Source: a virus
Direction: 5' to 3' (one strand)
IMG/VR virus record: IMGVR_UViG_3300031884_000137
Span: 1 to 24,173 of that record
Length of the DNA: 24,173 nt
In this document: positions 6,689 through 11,938 of the stretch, one piece after another
Position numbering within the stretch: position 1 is the stretch's first letter
Layout: the number at the start of each line of letters is the position of its first letter
Translations under genes and position numbers: made by a program
The notes under the pieces: generated by a model
Seen by the model: the letters and a program-made list of their open reading frames with translations, nothing else
What the model was told of the DNA's origin: nothing
Databases searched by the model: none

Positions 6689-6930
6689 GCCGTTACCTCC
6701 ACAATTCTATAATCGCTTGCGTCGTACTCGTCTTCAATCTCACCATTAAAATGAGCCTGAGCCATCTCGTCTAGGAAGTCATCTAGCGATGCCTTAGCGT
6801 CTTCATAGCTATCAAAATATTCTAGCTCATCATTACATTGCCATACATTCTCCCAGCCATATAGGAATTGAGTTTGTATCTCATACTTTACCATTACATT
6901 CTCCTTAATTTGTGAGTGAAAGTCAATCAT
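6685..6930 (-). CDS. YEIQTQF-GWENVW phage protein, 69-81 residues
   Basis: The conserved-looking core YEIQTQFLYGWENVW followed by an acidic stretch and a helix (YEDAKASLDDFLDEMA) is a pattern I recognise from other phage early regions. Two starts are credible: 6930 with AGGAG at 8 bases, and 6894 (MVKYEIQ) with AAGGAG at 6 bases; the shorter one begins close to the recognisable domain. The longer is given here. Function unknown. Confidence 0.78.
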   Translation of the reverse strand: MIDFHSQIKENVMVKYEIQTQFLYGWENVWQCNDELEYFDSYEDAKASLDDFLDEMAQAHFNGEIEDEYDASDYRIVEVTA

Positions 6931-6933
6931 GAT

Positions 6934-7164
6934 TCAATCTCCTACCTTAATAAATTGAAAGTGCTCGTTGATAAATTGCTTAGCCTCATCGTCTACAATC
7001 TCCCAGTGGCCTGTAATATTACCGTTGCTGTCCTTTACTTTACCACGTGTAAGGCCTAGGCCGATATCACTCACCATATAATCTACGGCCTTGCCAATCT
7101 CCCATCCTATACCCTCATCAGTATAAGCAGCGTTGTCTAGATTAATTTTAAGATTTAATTCCAT
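6934..7164 (-). CDS. Hypothetical protein with DSNGNITGHWEI end, 76 residues
   Basis: N-terminal strand-rich segment (MELNLKINLDNAAY), a central helix (GWEIGKAVDYMVSDIG) and then KDSNGNITGHWEI, a beta-hairpin-like motif that recurs in short phage proteins of unknown function. It lies one base after the upstream gene. Not assigned a role. Confidence 0.77.
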   Translation of the reverse strand: MELNLKINLDNAAYTDEGIGWEIGKAVDYMVSDIGLGLTRGKVKDSNGNITGHWEIVDDEAKQFINEHFQFIKVGD

Positions 7165-7165
7165 G

Positions 7166-7450
7166 TTAAGTATTCCACAAGTTTAATGTTTTAATCTCTT
7201 CGATAGCCTGAGCACGATATAAGTTTAATTCCTCCCCGATATCTTGCCCTGATATATCCTTGATCCAGCCCGTACCGTACCAGTTTTTATACTTGTCATG
7301 GTAGTTAAGATCAATCCAATTTTCTCCCCATGTAATGGTAAAGGCCTTCGCACCTTGCTTTAAGTACTCGGCAATGGTTCGCATTACAACGGCCTTACTT
7401 GGTTTTCTATTCTTGAATTCTATTTCAATTACTGGATACAATGTGCTCAT
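7166..7450 (-). CDS. Hypothetical protein, 94 residues
   Basis: Alpha/beta protein: an N-terminal strand (LYPVIEIEF), a helix rich in Ala/Lys (AVVMRTIAEYLKQGAKAF), a Trp/Tyr-rich centre (FTITWGENWIDLNYHD) and a C-terminal helix. No catalytic motif visible. The start overlaps the upstream stop as ATGA. Not recognised. Confidence 0.77.
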   Translation of the reverse strand: MSTLYPVIEIEFKNRKPSKAVVMRTIAEYLKQGAKAFTITWGENWIDLNYHDKYKNWYGTGWIKDISGQDIGEELNLYRAQAIEEIKTLNLWNT

Positions 7451-7617
7451 GATATAATCCCTTCGTCTAATAATTGCTGCAATGTACGTCCAAAAAATCC
7501 CTGTAATTGATACCCTAAACCAGTGTCATGCAAGTGCTGCCATGCTGCAATGACCTGCTCTTCATTATCGCATTCAATAAAACCCTCAGCGATTCCTACG
7601 GCCTGATAATTATCCAT
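7447..7617 (-). CDS. Hypothetical protein, 56 residues
   Basis: Short frame MDNYQAVGIAEGFIECDNEE...ending QLLDEGIIS, mainly helical. AAGGG lies eight bases ahead of the ATG, one base after the upstream stop, and the stop overlaps the next start as ATGA. These junctions argue for a real gene. The pattern AEGFIE...EEQVIAAWQHLHDTG is common in short phage proteins of unknown role. Confidence 0.72.
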   Translation of the reverse strand: MDNYQAVGIAEGFIECDNEEQVIAAWQHLHDTGLGYQLQGFFGRTLQQLLDEGIIS

Positions 7618-7618
7618 T

Positions 7619-7858
7619 TTATAAACCCTTTACTGATTGAATTGTAAATTTATTAATAGCTCTATAGGCCTTAGCCTGCATGTCAAATACGGTGATGTAC
7701 TTATTAGCGTCTAGCGTACTTGTACCACCTTTTAAATGCTTAACAACGCCTAGACGGCCATTTAATTCTCGGACGCTCCCGTCCTTTTTAATAAACGTGA
7801 CGGTAAAAATCTTCCCTTTACTATTTAAAATCTTATCTACTATTGAATTGTTTTCCAT
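7619..7858 (-). CDS. WYL_2/SH3 beta-barrel-like small protein (DUF2693 type)
   Basis: 79-residue protein. The sequence FTVTFIKKDGSVRELNGRLGV...KGGTSTLDANKYITVFDM...YRAINKFTIQSVK matches what I know of the Sm-like SH3 beta-barrel family called WYL_2 (formerly DUF2693), found in many phages and plasmids. The family's biochemical role is unknown; by fold it may bind ligand or nucleic acid. AAAGGA precedes the ATG. A hairpin (7899-7924) lies between this gene and GP88 upstream, so its expression may differ from the genes before it. Confidence 0.8.
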   Translation of the reverse strand: MENNSIVDKILNSKGKIFTVTFIKKDGSVRELNGRLGVVKHLKGGTSTLDANKYITVFDMQAKAYRAINKFTIQSVKGL

Positions 7859-7898
7859 GTTTAATTCCTTTATAAGTTAACTACAATCACAATTTAAA

Positions 7899-7924
7899 CC
7901 CTATAGATTGTCACGTCTATAGGG
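7899..7924 (-). terminator. Terminator-like hairpin after the GP88 gene
   Basis: Perfect 9-bp inverted repeat CCCTATAGA / TCTATAGGG with an 8-base loop. On the leftward transcript the stem is followed by TTTAAATT, a weak U-rich tail. It starts 8 bases after the GP88 stop and precedes the next ribosome-binding site. It could be a partial terminator, an attenuator or an RNA-processing site. Confidence 0.5.
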
Positions 7925-7932
7925 ATATACCC

Positions 7933-8586
7933 TTAGGCTGCCAATGCTATACGGATTACCTTAGCCATTGTTTTACCATGAGCAGGGTAGGCAATGACTG
8001 ACACGTCCTTGTCATAACATGCCCTGCAGCCGTTACACTTGCCCTCATTCTCATAAGCCTTGCATAATGTCATACCGTCCTTGATATCATTAGATGTAGG
8101 AATGATGACGGAACCATGTAAACCATTCTCATATTCTCCAGTCACGCTATCGCTAGAGAATCGGACGGACACGTTATCCAATGCCCTCATCTTGGCAATG
8201 ATGGCCTTATACTTAGGGAATTTCTCCATGCGTGTAGGGATCCAATGCTTTACCCATGGGGTAAGCGTCATCACTTGATAGATTTTCTCTGCAAGATCTA
8301 CAGAATACATATCTCCGCTATCGAACCATCTAAAATAGCGTGAAGAGTCTAAGGCCTGCACCATATCAGAGACCCAATCGTCTCTAATCCAGTCACGCTT
8401 ATTAAACTCTCTAGGGGCTTTGACATTGGAAAATCTATAATTGCCCGTTGTGGCATAACAACCCTTACATGCGTCTACAAGGCCTCCAGTTTTGGAATCA
8501 ATAGATCCTTGGCAGGTGTCTAGAGCGTTGAGAGACCATGACATAATGCCGTCAAGCTTACTTGTTTTTGATAATTTAACAGTCAT
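7933..8586 (-). CDS. Gene product 88 (GP88) family protein
   Basis: 217-residue cysteine-rich protein. Features shared with the phage GP88 family as I know it: an N-terminal KLSKTSKLDG segment, CKGCYATTGNYRF (C40, C43), FRWFDSGDMYS (residues 85-95), a TP..KHWIPTR motif (109-119) and a C-terminal cysteine cluster C175, C184-x2-C187-x2-C190. Two such clusters suggest a bound metal or Fe-S centre. Length fits the family. The family's function is not established. Its ATG lies two bases after the upstream stop, in a context almost the same as the first gene of the operon (ATCTAATCATG). Confidence 0.87.
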   Translation of the reverse strand: MTVKLSKTSKLDGIMSWSLNALDTCQGSIDSKTGGLVDACKGCYATTGNYRFSNVKAPREFNKRDWIRDDWVSDMVQALDSSRYFRWFDSGDMYSVDLAEKIYQVMTLTPWVKHWIPTRMEKFPKYKAIIAKMRALDNVSVRFSSDSVTGEYENGLHGSVIIPTSNDIKDGMTLCKAYENEGKCNGCRACYDKDVSVIAYPAHGKTMAKVIRIALAA

Positions 8587-8588
8587 GA

Positions 8589-8723
8589 TTAGATATCCTC
8601 TTCAATAATTAAGATTGTTTTGCCCTGCTCTTCATACGTTTTGGCCTGAGCCTTGACGTGTTTTTCCTTGAAATAGTAATCAATATATGAGCCGTCAACG
8701 TATAAGCGATAAATTTTAGTCAT
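8589..8723 (-). CDS. Hypothetical protein, 44 residues
   Basis: Second gene of the leftward operon: MTKIYRLYVDGSYIDYYFKEK...ILIIEEDI. Basic start, acidic end, beta-alpha-beta pattern. GGAGG stands eight bases before the ATG inside the last codons of the preceding membrane peptide gene; the stop is two bases from the GP88 start. Too small for family assignment. Confidence 0.7.
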   Translation of the reverse strand: MTKIYRLYVDGSYIDYYFKEKHVKAQAKTYEEQGKTILIIEEDI

Positions 8724-8724
8724 A

Positions 8725-8814
8725 TTAAAACCCTCCAGTAGATAGAATGTAAACGAGTAACGGTAATGTAAAGCAAAGTAAACCTAAGAGACATCCCTGT
8801 AAAAACTTAACCAT
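8725..8814 (-). CDS. First gene of the leftward operon: 29-residue membrane peptide
   Basis: Frame MVKFLQGCLLGLLCFTLP then LLVYILSTGGF: one continuous hydrophobic segment with a single lysine at the N-terminus, so a probable single-pass inner-membrane peptide. AAGGA lies seven bases upstream of the ATG, and the next gene's ribosome-binding site is embedded in its last codons. No gene precedes it before the control region. Function unknown. Confidence 0.6.
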   Translation of the reverse strand: MVKFLQGCLLGLLCFTLPLLVYILSTGGF

Positions 8815-8828
8815 GATTAGATCCTTTA

Positions 8829-8865
8829 TAAAGTGTTTAACGTGTAATGCATATATAACACTTTA
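8829..8865. promoter_or_regulatory. Inverted repeat in the leader of the leftward operon
   Basis: TAAAGTGTT (8829-8837) and AACACTTTA (8857-8865) form a perfect 9-bp inverted repeat with a 19-base spacer, ending about 15 bases before the first start codon. It could be an operator for a dimeric regulator or an RNA hairpin near the ribosome-binding site. Confidence 0.45.
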
Positions 8866-8923
8866 CGGATCTTGCAAGGGATTGTATATAGGTATAAACC
8901 CTAATATGATTAGATCATTTAGT

Positions 8924-8951
8924 TATATAAGGCAGCGTTAGATCTTATCAA
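8924..8951 (-). promoter_or_regulatory. Candidate leftward promoter
   Basis: On the minus strand TTGATA (8946-8951) is followed after 16 bases by TATATA (8924-8929), a fair sigma-70 match placed about 110 bases before the first leftward gene. A weaker candidate is TTGCAA (8872-8877) with TATATG 16 bases on. The AT-rich context makes chance matches likely. Confidence 0.35.
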
Positions 8952-9086
8952 TTGATATAAGGGAATAACACTAGGCAGGATTGTCTAAGTACTTGATTGT
9001 CCTAGGCAGGTTATGCACTCATCTAGAAACCCGATAAGGCCTCCATAGTTAATCTAATTAATCGATAAGGGTATGACCTGCACAGA

Positions 9087-9106
9087 TGATAATGATTCTC
9101 ATTACA
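9087..9106. promoter_or_regulatory. Fur-box-like palindrome
   Basis: TGATAATGATTCTCA (9087-9101) differs at one position from the 7-1-7 Fur consensus TGATAATNATTATCA, and the surrounding 19 bases (9088-9106) match 15 of 19 positions of the classic Fur box. It has a clean AATGA/TCATT dyad. No adjacent promoter is obvious, so regulation by host Fur is only a hypothesis. Confidence 0.35.
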
Positions 9107-9113
9107 CTCTTAT

Positions 9114-9127
9114 GTCTTATATAAGAC
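9114..9127. repeat. Perfect 14-bp palindrome
   Basis: GTCTTATATAAGAC is fully self-complementary and sits eight bases after the Fur-like site. Possible operator half-site pair; no direct functional evidence. Confidence 0.5.
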
Positions 9128-9375
9128 TGGACAGGCCTAGGCAGGGTAGGGTATTCCCTAGGTAGGATCTAGGTAGGGGAGGGGTAAAAAGAATTATTTC
9201 TGAAAAGTTTATATAGCCTTTTATGACGCTGCTGTAACTTTTAAAACAGGGGGTAGGGTCTAGGCAGTCTAGCAGAGAATTAAAAGCCCCAGGAAGGGAC
9301 TAAGAAGGCCTAAGGAGGTGTGCACTTAGCTCTGAACAGGCTAAGAAGTGCTCTTTGCTCCTAATAGATCTAAAA

Positions 9376-9497
9376 AGCCTTTAAAGCCAGTATAGCCTTA
9401 TAAGCCTTTAAAGATATAGTTATTATTATCTTTATTATATATTATTACTTTTATAGTAAACCTTAAAAGCCTTAATAGCCTATAAAGCTTATTAGCC
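9376..9497 (+). repeat. Two tracts of 9-bp-phased AGCC motifs
   Basis: AGCC occurs at 9376, 9385, 9394 and 9403, exactly every 9 bases, within units such as AAGCCTTTA. After an AT-rich stretch the pattern returns: AGCC at 9468 and 9477, AGCT at 9486, AGCC at 9494. The strand opposite reads as tandem TAAAGGCTT-like units. No coding frame explains it. Confidence 0.6.
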
Positions 9498-9591
9498 TGT
9501 ATAGATAGGGTAACATACTTTTCTTCTTTTGTCAAGCTTTTTCTCTCGTCCCCTATAAAATGGAGACATACAAAAATAATTAAAATAACTA

Positions 9592-9620
9592 TTGACAAAC
9601 AACAAAAGTTATGATATAAT
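9592..9620 (+). promoter_or_regulatory. Consensus sigma-70 promoter for the packaging/head operon
   Basis: TTGACA (9592-9597), 17-base spacer, TATAAT (9615-9620): a perfect match to both hexamers at the ideal distance. Transcription would begin near 9627, 25 bases before the terminase small subunit gene. A weaker upstream box pair, TTGTCA (9529-9534) and TATAAA (9554-9559), has a 19-base spacer. Implies transcription of late genes by host RNA polymerase. Confidence 0.88.
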
Positions 9621-9651
9621 AACAAACATAAGTAAAGGATTGTCTTCAAAC

Positions 9652-10179
9652 ATGACACGACGTAAGAAACGAGATTTAAAAGCAGAAGGTAAATGGTGGT
9701 CTGACAGCCAAAGGCTTGAGGCTGCACAGACATTTCTTGCCTTAGGTAACGGTGCTCAAACGGCTGCTGTGCTGAATATCCCTTTAGCTACCTTTAACCG
9801 TTGGAAGTATACCGACTGGTTCAAGAAGATGGTTGAAGAGCTAAAGGCAGAAGATAACCTTAAACTTAATGCTCGTCTTACTAAGTTGGTGACTAAAGCT
9901 TTAGACGTTACTGAAGATAGGTTGACTAATGGTAATTACCAATATGACCCTAAGACTTCAGAACTAGTACGTGTCCCAGTGTCTCTAAAGGATGCCTCTA
10001 AAGTAGCTAATGACATGTTGGCTCGCAAAGACATCATTGAAGATAAGCCGATGCAAGAACAAATTGAAAAGACTGTAGACGATAGACTAGCTAAGCTTGC
10101 TGAACAGTTCAGAGCCTTTGCTAAGCCAAAGGAAAAGGACATAACCCCTAAACCTTTGGTGATTGAAAATGCCTCGTAA
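9652..10179 (+). CDS. Terminase small subunit
   Basis: 175 residues. DNA-recognition component of the packaging motor. A basic N-terminus (MTRRKKRDLKAEGK), a helix-turn-helix (residues 20-50: RLEAAQTFLALGNGAQTAAV then LNIPLATFNRWK, ending in the Trp-containing recognition helix usual in this family), then long charged helices suited to oligomerisation (KLNARLTKLVTKALDVTEDR; MQEQIEKTVDDRLAKLAEQF). The ATG at 9652 has AAAGGA 12 bases upstream; an in-frame TTG at 9592 is the -35 box of the promoter and cannot be the start. It is the first gene after the promoter and is followed by HNH and terminase large subunit genes, which supports the call. Confidence 0.85.
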   Translation: MTRRKKRDLKAEGKWWSDSQRLEAAQTFLALGNGAQTAAVLNIPLATFNRWKYTDWFKKMVEELKAEDNLKLNARLTKLVTKALDVTEDRLTNGNYQYDPKTSELVRVPVSLKDASKVANDMLARKDIIEDKPMQEQIEKTVDDRLAKLAEQFRAFAKPKEKDITPKPLVIENAS

Positions 10180-10432
10180 AGAACCTAGAAACTACAAACA
10201 AGAATACAAAGACTACCACGGTACTGGAACTCAAAAGAAGAACAGGGCTGCCAGGAACGGTGCTAGAGCTACAATGGCTGCAGCAGGTAAAGTCTCTAAA
10301 GGTGATGGTAAAGAAGTAGATCACAAGAAACCTTTGTCTAAAGGTGGCAGTACCAGTAAAGGAAACTTACGAGTCGTAAGTAAAGCAGTAAACAGGAAAA
10401 AGGGCAATAGAACAGGTGGAACTAACAAATGA
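10169..10432 (+). CDS. HNH nuclease-like protein
   Basis: 87-residue, strongly basic protein. The C-terminal half has an HNH core: EVDHKKPLSKGG (H52), then GNLRVV (N66) and AVNRKKG (N75). The N-terminal half is a lysine/arginine-rich tail and lacks the usual CxxC pairs. HNH proteins next to terminase genes take part in genome cleavage during packaging in several phages; here that role is inferred from position. The ATG at 10169 overlaps the end of the small subunit gene by 11 bases; an upstream TTG at 10163 is less likely. Confidence 0.82.
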   Translation: MPRKEPRNYKQEYKDYHGTGTQKKNRAARNGARATMAAAGKVSKGDGKEVDHKKPLSKGGSTSKGNLRVVSKAVNRKKGNRTGGTNK

Positions 10433-11933
10433 AGTCATTGAGGGTTTTAGTAACGCTTGCTTAGTCAAGAACTTTGACTCAGCCACACAGACCCCTGAGT
10501 TCCACAGAGAACTATGGCAACTGTGTTGTTCTAAGGATAAGTTTGTTGCTATCGCTGCTCCTCGTGGTCATGGTAAGTCTACAGCAGTAACGTACACATA
10601 CCTGTTAGCTGAAGTACTGTTTCGTAGGTCAAAGTATGTTTTGATTGTCTCTGACAGCTTTTCACAAGCTGGTTTGTTCTTAGGTGATATCATCAAAGAG
10701 CTTAGGGATAATGAAGATATACATGGATTATTTGGCGAAATAGAGTTTGCAAAATCCACAGAAGATGATATAATATGTAAGTTCGATGACGGTTATACAT
10801 TTCGTATCCAAGCTAAAGGTTCAGAACAAAAGCTTCGTGGTTTGAAATGGTTAAATAAACGTCCAGACTTAATCATCTGTGATGATATGGAATCTGATGA
10901 ACAGGTTCTAAACAAGGATCGTAGAGAGAAGCTTCGTAGATGGTTCTACTCTGCTTTGATCCCTGCCCTGTCAGTTACAGGAAAGATTAGAATTGTAGGT
11001 ACTATTTTGCACCTAGACTCATTGCTTGAAAGGCTTATGCCAGAGTCTCAGTTAGCTGCACTAGGATCTAAAGCGTTAAAGAATTTAGTAACAGAAGACT
11101 TACGGCAGTTTACGGACTATAAGACTTCATGGTTGTCCATTAAGTATCGTGCCCATACAGATGACTTTAGTAAGATTCTGTGGCCTGACAGATGGAATAA
11201 ACAATCACTGTTAGAACGTAAAGCTCAGTACATTAGCCAAGGTTTAGCTGATGTCTACAGTCAAGAGATGTTAAACATCCCTCTTGATGATGCTAACGGA
11301 TTCTTTAAGAAGAGCGACTTTACGCCACTTAAAGAAGAAGACCGTAAGAAGAATTTGAATTACTATATTGCATGTGACTTGGCAATTAGCCAAAGGCAAC
11401 ATAGTGATTACAGTGTTTTTGCTGTGGCAGGGATGGATGAAAATCAGCACTTGCAGTGTGTGAACATCGTCCGTGACAGGATGGATGCGATGCAGATTGT
11501 GGAAACTATCCTTGCCCTCCAGCGAACATACAAGCCTGAACTTTTTGGAATTGAAGCAGGAACCATCCAGAAGTCCATCGGTCCGTACTTGAACGAGGCA
11601 ATGCTTCAGCAAGATACATTTATCAACCTAGTGTTGCTCAAGCCTAGTGGTGATAAATTAAGTCGTGCGAGGTCAATGCAAGCTCGTATGAGAGCAGGAG
11701 CCGTCAAATTTGACACATCTGCTGATTGGTATCAAACGTTTGAAGATGAGCTACTTAGGTTTCCTAGAGATAGACATGACGATCAAGTTGACGCTTGGGC
11801 ATATATCGGATTGTTACTCAATCAAATGCAAGTAGCTGCAACAGCAAACGAACTTGAGGACGAAGAGTACAGGCTTGCCTTACATGAATTTGGATATGAC
11901 CAAATTGGTCGCAACGCTACAACAGGCTACTAG
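10416..11933 (+). CDS. Terminase large subunit
   Basis: 505 residues. ATP-driven packaging motor with a headful/site nuclease. ATPase: Walker A APRGHGKST (48-56), Walker B LIICDDME (152-159, acidic D156-E159), coupling motif GT (195-196). RNase H-like nuclease: CDLAISQ (D321), FGIEAG (E380) and RDRHDDQVDA (D455/D456, D459). All expected catalytic acids are present. The start is GTG at 10416, since no in-frame ATG precedes the ATPase domain; it overlaps the HNH gene by 17 bases. Intact by length for a phage terminase. Confidence 0.96.
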   Translation: MELTNEVIEGFSNACLVKNFDSATQTPEFHRELWQLCCSKDKFVAIAAPRGHGKSTAVTYTYLLAEVLFRRSKYVLIVSDSFSQAGLFLGDIIKELRDNEDIHGLFGEIEFAKSTEDDIICKFDDGYTFRIQAKGSEQKLRGLKWLNKRPDLIICDDMESDEQVLNKDRREKLRRWFYSALIPALSVTGKIRIVGTILHLDSLLERLMPESQLAALGSKALKNLVTEDLRQFTDYKTSWLSIKYRAHTDDFSKILWPDRWNKQSLLERKAQYISQGLADVYSQEMLNIPLDDANGFFKKSDFTPLKEEDRKKNLNYYIACDLAISQRQHSDYSVFAVAGMDENQHLQCVNIVRDRMDAMQIVETILALQRTYKPELFGIEAGTIQKSIGPYLNEAMLQQDTFINLVLLKPSGDKLSRARSMQARMRAGAVKFDTSADWYQTFEDELLRFPRDRHDDQVDAWAYIGLLLNQMQVAATANELEDEEYRLALHEFGYDQIGRNATTGY

Positions 11934-11938
11934 AACGA

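Larger units (their letters stand above)
8971..9268 (+). repeat. Array of CTAGGCAGG-type direct repeats
   Basis: Same-orientation copies: CTAGGCAGG at 8971, 9002 and 9137; CTAGGTAGG at 9158 and 9169; CTAGGCAGT at 9260. Looser CTAAGAAGG/CTAAGGAGG/CTAAGAAGT copies follow at 9300, 9310 and 9341. Several intervals are 31, 21, 11, 10 and 31 bases, near whole helical turns, as expected for protein binding on one DNA face. Iteron-like; function inferred only. Confidence 0.6.
8815..9651. promoter_or_regulatory. Divergent control region with no gene
   Basis: About 840 bases between the leftward and rightward operons with no credible coding frame on either strand. It contains the leftward promoter candidate, inverted repeats, CTAGGCAGG-like direct repeats, a Fur-box-like site, 9-bp-phased AGCC tracts and the rightward sigma-70 promoter (listed separately). 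The section from about 9410 to 9460 is extremely AT-rich. A bidirectional control region next to terminase is also a plausible site of replication origin or packaging signal; neither is proven. Confidence 0.8.

Noticed and set aside
9376-9497. CRISPR-like array
   Set aside because: The repeat period is only 9 bases with no spacer, so it cannot be a CRISPR array.
9592-9651. Upstream TTG start for the terminase small subunit
   Set aside because: The TTG is the -35 box and the extension would include the -10 box, upstream of the probable transcription start.
8815-9651. tRNA or structured small RNA gene
   Set aside because: I saw no cloverleaf with a TTCGA-type arm and CCA end, nor a promoter-hairpin-terminator arrangement that would indicate a small RNA.
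9398-9733. A 111-codon leftward frame across the AT-rich control region
   Set aside because: Its start region lies inside the terminase small subunit gene and its composition (Leu/Ile/Asn/Tyr/Lys runs) follows the AT-rich repeats; no ribosome-binding site.
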